DNA from: Methanomicrobiales archaeon
Lineage (GTDB): Archaea; Halobacteriota; Methanomicrobia; Methanomicrobiales; Methanospirillaceae
Reading direction: 5' to 3'
Assembly: GCA_012798365.1 (NCBI GenBank)
Contig: JAAZNH010000111.1
Span: 1 to 13,083 of the forward strand
DNA length: 13,083 bases
The notes under the pieces were generated by a model that had not been told where the DNA came from, did no database searches, and worked only from the letters and a program-made list of their open reading frames with translations. Made by a program: the position numbers and the translations under genes. Shown here piece by piece: positions 11,782 through 13,083 of this stretch (positions are counted from its first letter, which is position 1; the number at the start of each line of letters is the position of its first letter).

Positions 11782-13002
11782 ATGCCCGCACCAGACCTGT
11801 CGCTCTCTACCACTGTCGGCCCGCTCCGCCTGAAAAACCCGTTCCTGCTGGCATCCGGCCCGCCGAGTGCTTCGGGCGACCAGATCCGGCACGCGTTCCG
11901 GCTTGGCTGGGCCGGTGCGGTGACAAAGACCATGGTCCCGGACTCCATGGAAGTCCGGGACGTCTCGCCCCGGTTTGCGGCATGGAAAGGACCGGGTGCC
12001 GGGCTGCTCGGCTTCGAGAACATCGAGCTGCTCAGCCACCATGATGAGGCATACTGGGTCCGGGAGATTGCCGCGGTCCGGCAGGAATTCCCGGACCATG
12101 CCCTCATCGCAAGCATCATGGCGTCACCGGATCCCGCGGAATGGCAGGCGCTGGCCGGCACGATGCAGGATGCCGGGGCGGACGCGGTCGAGCTGAACGT
12201 CTCCTGCCCCCACGGCATGCCGGAGTGCGGAGCCGGGGCTGCCATGGGGCAGCACCCCGAGATTGTCCGGGACGTGACGCGTGCCGTGCGTTTGGTCACC
12301 CGCGTCCCGCTCATCGTGAAGCTCACGCCCAATGTTACGGATATCGTGCCGGTGGCCGAAGCTGCGGTTGCCGGGGGGGCCGACATCCTCGCGGCCATCA
12401 ACACGGTCCAGTGCCTTATGGGTATCGACCTCGACACGCTCGAACCCCTCCCGGCGGTTGCCGGTGCCGGCACGTACGGGGGATACTCCGGGCCGGCCGT
12501 CAAGCCCATCGGGCTCCGGGTAATCTCCCAGATTGCCCAAAAACTCCCCGTCCCGCTCATGGGCATCGGCGGGATCTCCCGCTGGCAGGATGCCGCCGAG
12601 TACATCGCGGCAGGGGCCTCGGCAGTCCAGGTCTGCACGGAAGTGATGTGGGGCGGGGCCGGGATCATCCGCGACATGAATACCGGCCTTTCCGGATACC
12701 TTGCACAGAAACACTTTGCGGATACCGGCGCCCTCCGGGGCTGTGCCCTGCCCCGGATTGGTACGCATGCCGCATTGTCCCGCGATACCGTCTCGTTTGC
12801 AACTGCCGGCTTTTTGGACCGCTGCATTGCCTGCGGACGCTGCGTGACCGCGTGCCGGGACGGGGGATATAATGCGGTGTCGCTTGAGAACCGGCAGGTG
12901 GTGATTGACCGTACCCGGTGCGACGGGTGCGGGCTCTGTTCGCAGGTCTGCCCGGAGGGCGTGATCGTGATGCAGGAACGGAGGCGGGGACATGGGCGGT
13001 GA
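11782..13002 (+). CDS. preA: PreA-like dihydropyrimidine dehydrogenase-family flavoprotein with two [4Fe-4S] sites
   Basis: This 406-aa protein matches the usual size of PreA. Residues 5-315 are a class-I DHODH-type TIM barrel: Asn80 (FENIELLS), N139-V-S-C142-PHGMPE with the candidate general-acid Cys142, K180-LTPNVTDI, N207-T208 in AAINTVQCLMGIDL, GTYGGYSGPAVKPIGL and the FMN phosphate loop GIGGISRWQDA ... GASAVQVCT. These align with substrate and FMN residues of mammalian DPD. The tail carries CIACGRCVTAC (348-358) and CDGCGLCSQVC (380-390), two [4Fe-4S] ferredoxin clusters. Known family members reduce uracil/thymine with a PreT-type NAD(P)H subunit; none is visible here, so the electron donor and true substrate in this organism are open (ferredoxin is plausible). 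The ribosome site is weak; the next gene overlaps its end by 11 bp. Confidence 0.9.
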   Translation: MPAPDLSLSTTVGPLRLKNPFLLASGPPSASGDQIRHAFRLGWAGAVTKTMVPDSMEVRDVSPRFAAWKGPGAGLLGFENIELLSHHDEAYWVREIAAVRQEFPDHALIASIMASPDPAEWQALAGTMQDAGADAVELNVSCPHGMPECGAGAAMGQHPEIVRDVTRAVRLVTRVPLIVKLTPNVTDIVPVAEAAVAGGADILAAINTVQCLMGIDLDTLEPLPAVAGAGTYGGYSGPAVKPIGLRVISQIAQKLPVPLMGIGGISRWQDAAEYIAAGASAVQVCTEVMWGGAGIIRDMNTGLSGYLAQKHFADTGALRGCALPRIGTHAALSRDTVSFATAGFLDRCIACGRCVTACRDGGYNAVSLENRQVVIDRTRCDGCGLCSQVCPEGVIVMQERRRGHGR

Positions 13003-13083
13003 GGCCGGTGCATCCCGCGTGTCGGGCGGCCATGGCGATGAGTCGTCCGCGCAGGACATCAGCGGGTTGCCGCTGGTCGTCCA
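12992..13083 (+). CDS. Start of a downstream gene, truncated by the window
   Basis: ATG 12992 is preceded by a strong GGAGG (12980-12984) at 7 nt and overlaps the PreA-like stop by 11 bp in another frame, a clear sign of translational coupling. The 30 codons seen begin MGGEAGASRVSGGHGDESS and continue QDISGLPLVV without a stop. The polar Gly/Ser-rich N-terminus followed by a hydrophobic strand gives no family. Being coupled to the dehydrogenase suggests a shared pathway, possibly a partner enzyme. Confidence 0.65.
   Translation, partial: MGGEAGASRVSGGHGDESSAQDISGLPLVV

Noticed and set aside
11556..13013. Long minus-strand ORF (485 codons) opposite the PreA-like gene
   Set aside because: It is antisense to a gene with clear catalytic and Fe-S motifs; its translation is rich in Ser/Arg/Pro/Ala without domains, as expected for the shadow of a GC-rich gene.
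12124..13059. Second long minus-strand ORF (311 codons) over the same gene
   Set aside because: Same reason; the His/Arg/Gly/Asp-rich composition has no recognisable fold.
1..13083. CRISPR array, tRNA or rRNA genes
   Set aside because: No regularly spaced short repeats, no tRNA-like cloverleaf with a T-arm GTTCGAATC-type sequence, and no rRNA-like stretch were seen.

Overview
The window looks like chromosomal DNA from a methanogenic archaeon, most plausibly order Methanomicrobiales. Signs of this are archaeal TATA boxes, GGTGATC/GGAGG ribosome binding sites, many Methanomicrobia-style secreted, lipid-anchored and membrane-anchored proteins, and a PreA-like ferredoxin-tailed dehydrogenase. 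The assignment is inferred from protein character; there is no rRNA, tRNA or CRISPR array here. By eye, GC-rich housekeeping-type genes (about 3.0-3.7 kb, 4.7-6.1 kb, 11.8-13.1 kb) alternate with visibly more AT-rich accessory blocks (1-2.1 kb, 6.5-10.55 kb).

Left block (minus strand): a conserved promoter/leader/signal-peptide cassette drives a broken protease gene. Its 5' part is the N-terminal portion of an M12-like secreted metalloprotease. Its 3' part is the C-terminal portion of a papain-fold (C39-like) cysteine peptidase, joined out of frame, so both active sites are lost. A lipoprotein gene follows and runs off the window edge. Divergently, a second lipoprotein and a nicotinamidase/isochorismatase-family hydrolase lie on the plus strand.

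Middle: a three-gene minus-strand mini-operon (4594 down to 3831) encodes tiny membrane proteins. Two are paralogues with a nearly identical membrane anchor and diverged six-cysteine tails (twin CX3C); one of them is frameshifted. Then come an 89-aa unknown, a PAP2-type membrane phosphatase with altered motifs (plus strand) and a DUF2164 protein.

Right accessory block (minus strand): the same 321-bp promoter/leader/signal-peptide cassette recurs at 10222-10542, about 93% identical and without indels. Here it drives an intact 495-aa secreted clan-CD (caspase/CHAT-like) peptidase candidate with a C-terminal PepSY-like region. Thirty bases downstream is a lipoprotein homologous to that C-terminal region, so this may be a secreted protease with a surface-tethered inhibitor or chaperone. 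Two anchored surface proteins and a possible 41-aa ORF follow. Upstream is a four-helix membrane protein.

Right edge (plus strand): a PreA-like dehydrogenase with two [4Fe-4S] sites overlaps the start of a further gene by 11 bases.

The most interesting possibilities are (i) a reusable leader/signal-peptide cassette attached to different secreted proteases, each followed by a lipoprotein gene, and (ii) the anchored twin-CX3C miniprotein pair with constant anchor and variable tail.
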